DNA from: Climacteris rufus
Lineage: Eukaryota > Chordata > Aves > Passeriformes > Climacteridae
DNA: 64,000 nucleotides
Assembly (NCBI GenBank): GCA_013398175.1
Contig: VZRZ01002438.1
Span: 131,174-195,173, forward strand
Reading direction: 5' to 3'
Below are positions 62,475 to 64,000 of this stretch, piece by piece (the stretch's first letter is position 1; each line of letters starts with the position of its first letter). The notes beneath the pieces were generated by a model. It saw only the letters and a program-made list of their open reading frames with translations, did not search any database and had not been told where the DNA came from. A program made the position numbers and the translations under genes.

Positions 62475-62659
62475 TGTGGGCTATTAGTTCCCCAAACAGA
62501 AGGAAGAAAGTAATTGGCCGAACTCAAAGGAACATAAATAGTCAGAGCTCAGTTCAACTTGCTGAAGATAAGAGGAGGATCGCACAGTCATGAGCAGTTG
62601 AGGACTGCAGCCTAAGTAGCCACTCTATCAGTAAGGCCACTAACAATAAATGGATTTCA
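62475..62659 (+). mobile_element. Short LTR-like cassette (tentative)
   Basis: A 185-bp segment runs TGTGGGC ... GATTTCA between GACT at 62471-62474 and GACT at 62660-62663. It contains ATTGG (inverted CCAAT) at about 62513, a TATA-like CATAAATA at 62533-62540, and AATAAA at 62645-62650. The order fits an LTR, but it would be unusually short and a 4-bp duplication is weak evidence. Confidence 0.3.
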
Positions 62660-62663
62660 GACT

Positions 62664-64000
62664 TCTTTAAATACAATTTTATTTTCCTTGTAAAAACATA
62701 TATTACTCTCTTTTTATAGAGAAGTAAACCGCAGTGAGATAACTGCTCACAAACCTAAGGTTTAATAGTGTCCAAAGTGCTGACCGACGTACTTGTGGTT
62801 CTGCTTATATCCCCATAGGCATAAACAGACTCACCAACACTATTACTGATGCATTTCTGATGTCATCATGACATAAATTAAGCCTCTAGACTGGAATGGA
62901 ATTAAAACTCTACAGTTTTTCTTCTAGGCCTCAATAAAGTTCAGGACTTTCTCAAAATTTAAAGTTTTCTCTGTTCTCATGTGCAGGAACAGGTTTCAAA
63001 GTCCCCTCTGCAAAAGGATGTAAAGTGATTGGAACTTTTGTGGAAGATAAACACATCGAAATAAATATAGTAACTCCTGTGCCTGCAATAAACAACAAAA
63101 AAAAGGAATGAGCAACTGATATATAGCATATAGTATAATATTCACTGGTTGTTTACAGTAAACATGGGGCAAAGCCTTCACCATTAAAATGCAATCAGTT
63201 TGTTTATTCACATTGGGCATTTGGACCCAACCTCTGCAGTGAGTTACAGTGATGTAAATTGAAACTAAGTTCCATATGAGTGCAGTTAATACAAATTCTC
63301 AAAAATTAAACTGAAGGTGAAGCTTACCTGGCCAAACAGCTTTGTTTAGCTTCTGAATTCTGGCTGTCTCCGCAGACCTTTCACTAGGTGCGATCTGACT
63401 GGCAAAATCCCATGAAAATGCTGTCAAGAATATAAATAAAGCATGTGGAAGAGATGATTTCTTAAGTGGTTATACTTGCCGGTACCTTAGGTTTTCATCC
63501 AATTTGGAATAAAGTGTAATATCTTGAACTTTGGCTTCCAATGTCAAAATATGTTCTTCCGCAAATACTTCAATTCATCATAGTGATTTCCATGTAAAAG
63601 CATAAATTGCATTTTTTTTGTGTTATTATAAGATCAACTGTACTGAAGCAATAGACTTTTTAACCTAGAAATTTTATTTCAGCCCCCCCAAAAAACATGT
63701 TAGGAAAAGAATTTCATCTGCCTAGAGAATATGTCAAGAAAAGACAATAATTTCAGGGCTTGTTGTACCTTCTGCTCCCCTCCATATTCCTTCAAGAAGG
63801 GAACACATAAAGGAATTATTGTAAAATACAAGCTTATTATTTCCTCAATAATAGTCTTAGTTAAGGCTGGTGGCGTTAGTTACCACCAGAACTCATAGCA
63901 AAAACCTTTAATGTAGTTCTGTCTCTTTTTTTGATGTCTTAAACCAAGATTTTCTCCACTGAATCATTAAATCCATCGATCCATATCACCATATACCTTT
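62664..64000. other. Intergenic DNA to the window end, no gene seen
   Basis: AT-rich sequence. 'gagttacagtgatgtaaatt' near 63242 resembles part of a palindromic repeat common in reptiles and birds, but it is too short to call. No exon of the expected next gene, MPDZ, was recognised. Confidence 0.4.

Noticed and set aside
60000..64000. Search for C-terminal PDZ exons of MPDZ on the minus strand
   Set aside because: MPDZ is the expected next gene, but no GLGF-type PDZ core or splice-bounded exon was seen. It probably lies beyond the window.
1..64000. CRISPR arrays, tRNA, rRNA, operons or phage-like modules
   Set aside because: No regularly spaced repeats, no cloverleaf-like sequence noticed, and the window is clearly vertebrate nuclear DNA.

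Overview
This is vertebrate nuclear DNA and almost certainly from a bird. It is an AT-rich, gene-poor window with one spliced gene. Several CR1 LINE copies are recognisable from their 3' halves and octamer tails of the ATTCTNTG type. There are also several solo LTRs, including a class very common in avian genomes. I found no operons, tRNA, rRNA, CRISPR array or bacterial-type genes. A songbird or related neoavian is plausible but unproven.

The gene is LURAP1L (leucine-rich adaptor protein 1-like). Its last coding exon, 3' UTR and poly(A) signal lie on the + strand at 19846 to about 20575. Exon 1 is not in the window. The first roughly 280 bases are a CpG-rich island fragment, most simply the end of the promoter/exon 1 island, so 1 to 19845 would be intron 1. 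In mammals LURAP1L lies between TYRP1 and MPDZ, in a region corresponding to the avian Z chromosome. That placement is inferred.

Layout: 1-280 CpG island; 281-19845 intron 1, with three CR1 fragments, an antisense LTR (17.4-17.9 kb) and a sense LTR with a clean 5-bp target duplication (18388-18980); 19846-20575 terminal exon. From 20.6 kb to the end is intergenic DNA. It is mostly unannotatable unique AT-rich sequence up to 38 kb, apart from an ancient amniote-type repeat near 30.3 kb. From 38 to 58 kb there is a cluster of solo LTRs and one decayed 1.5-kb CR1. Three LTRs are copies of one compact 306-316-bp family (38.0, 50.2 and 52.6 kb), each with a 6-bp target duplication. One of these sits inside the CR1, giving an insertion order. 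Two longer LTRs (44.6 and 55.8 kb) appear to share another family. One (48.6 kb) is the same class as the 17.4-kb copy. A possible LTR lies at 57.4 kb and a very short LTR-like cassette at 62.5 kb. No retroviral gag, pol or env remnant was recognised.

The main points for follow-up are the sense-strand LTR 0.87 kb upstream of the LURAP1L terminal exon, the small LTR family whose TATA box and poly(A) signal touch or overlap, the nested CR1/LTR insertion, a perfect 13-bp inverted repeat inside the intronic LTR, and a G-quadruplex-like tract near 30.9 kb. I did not find a convincing new multi-gene biological system.
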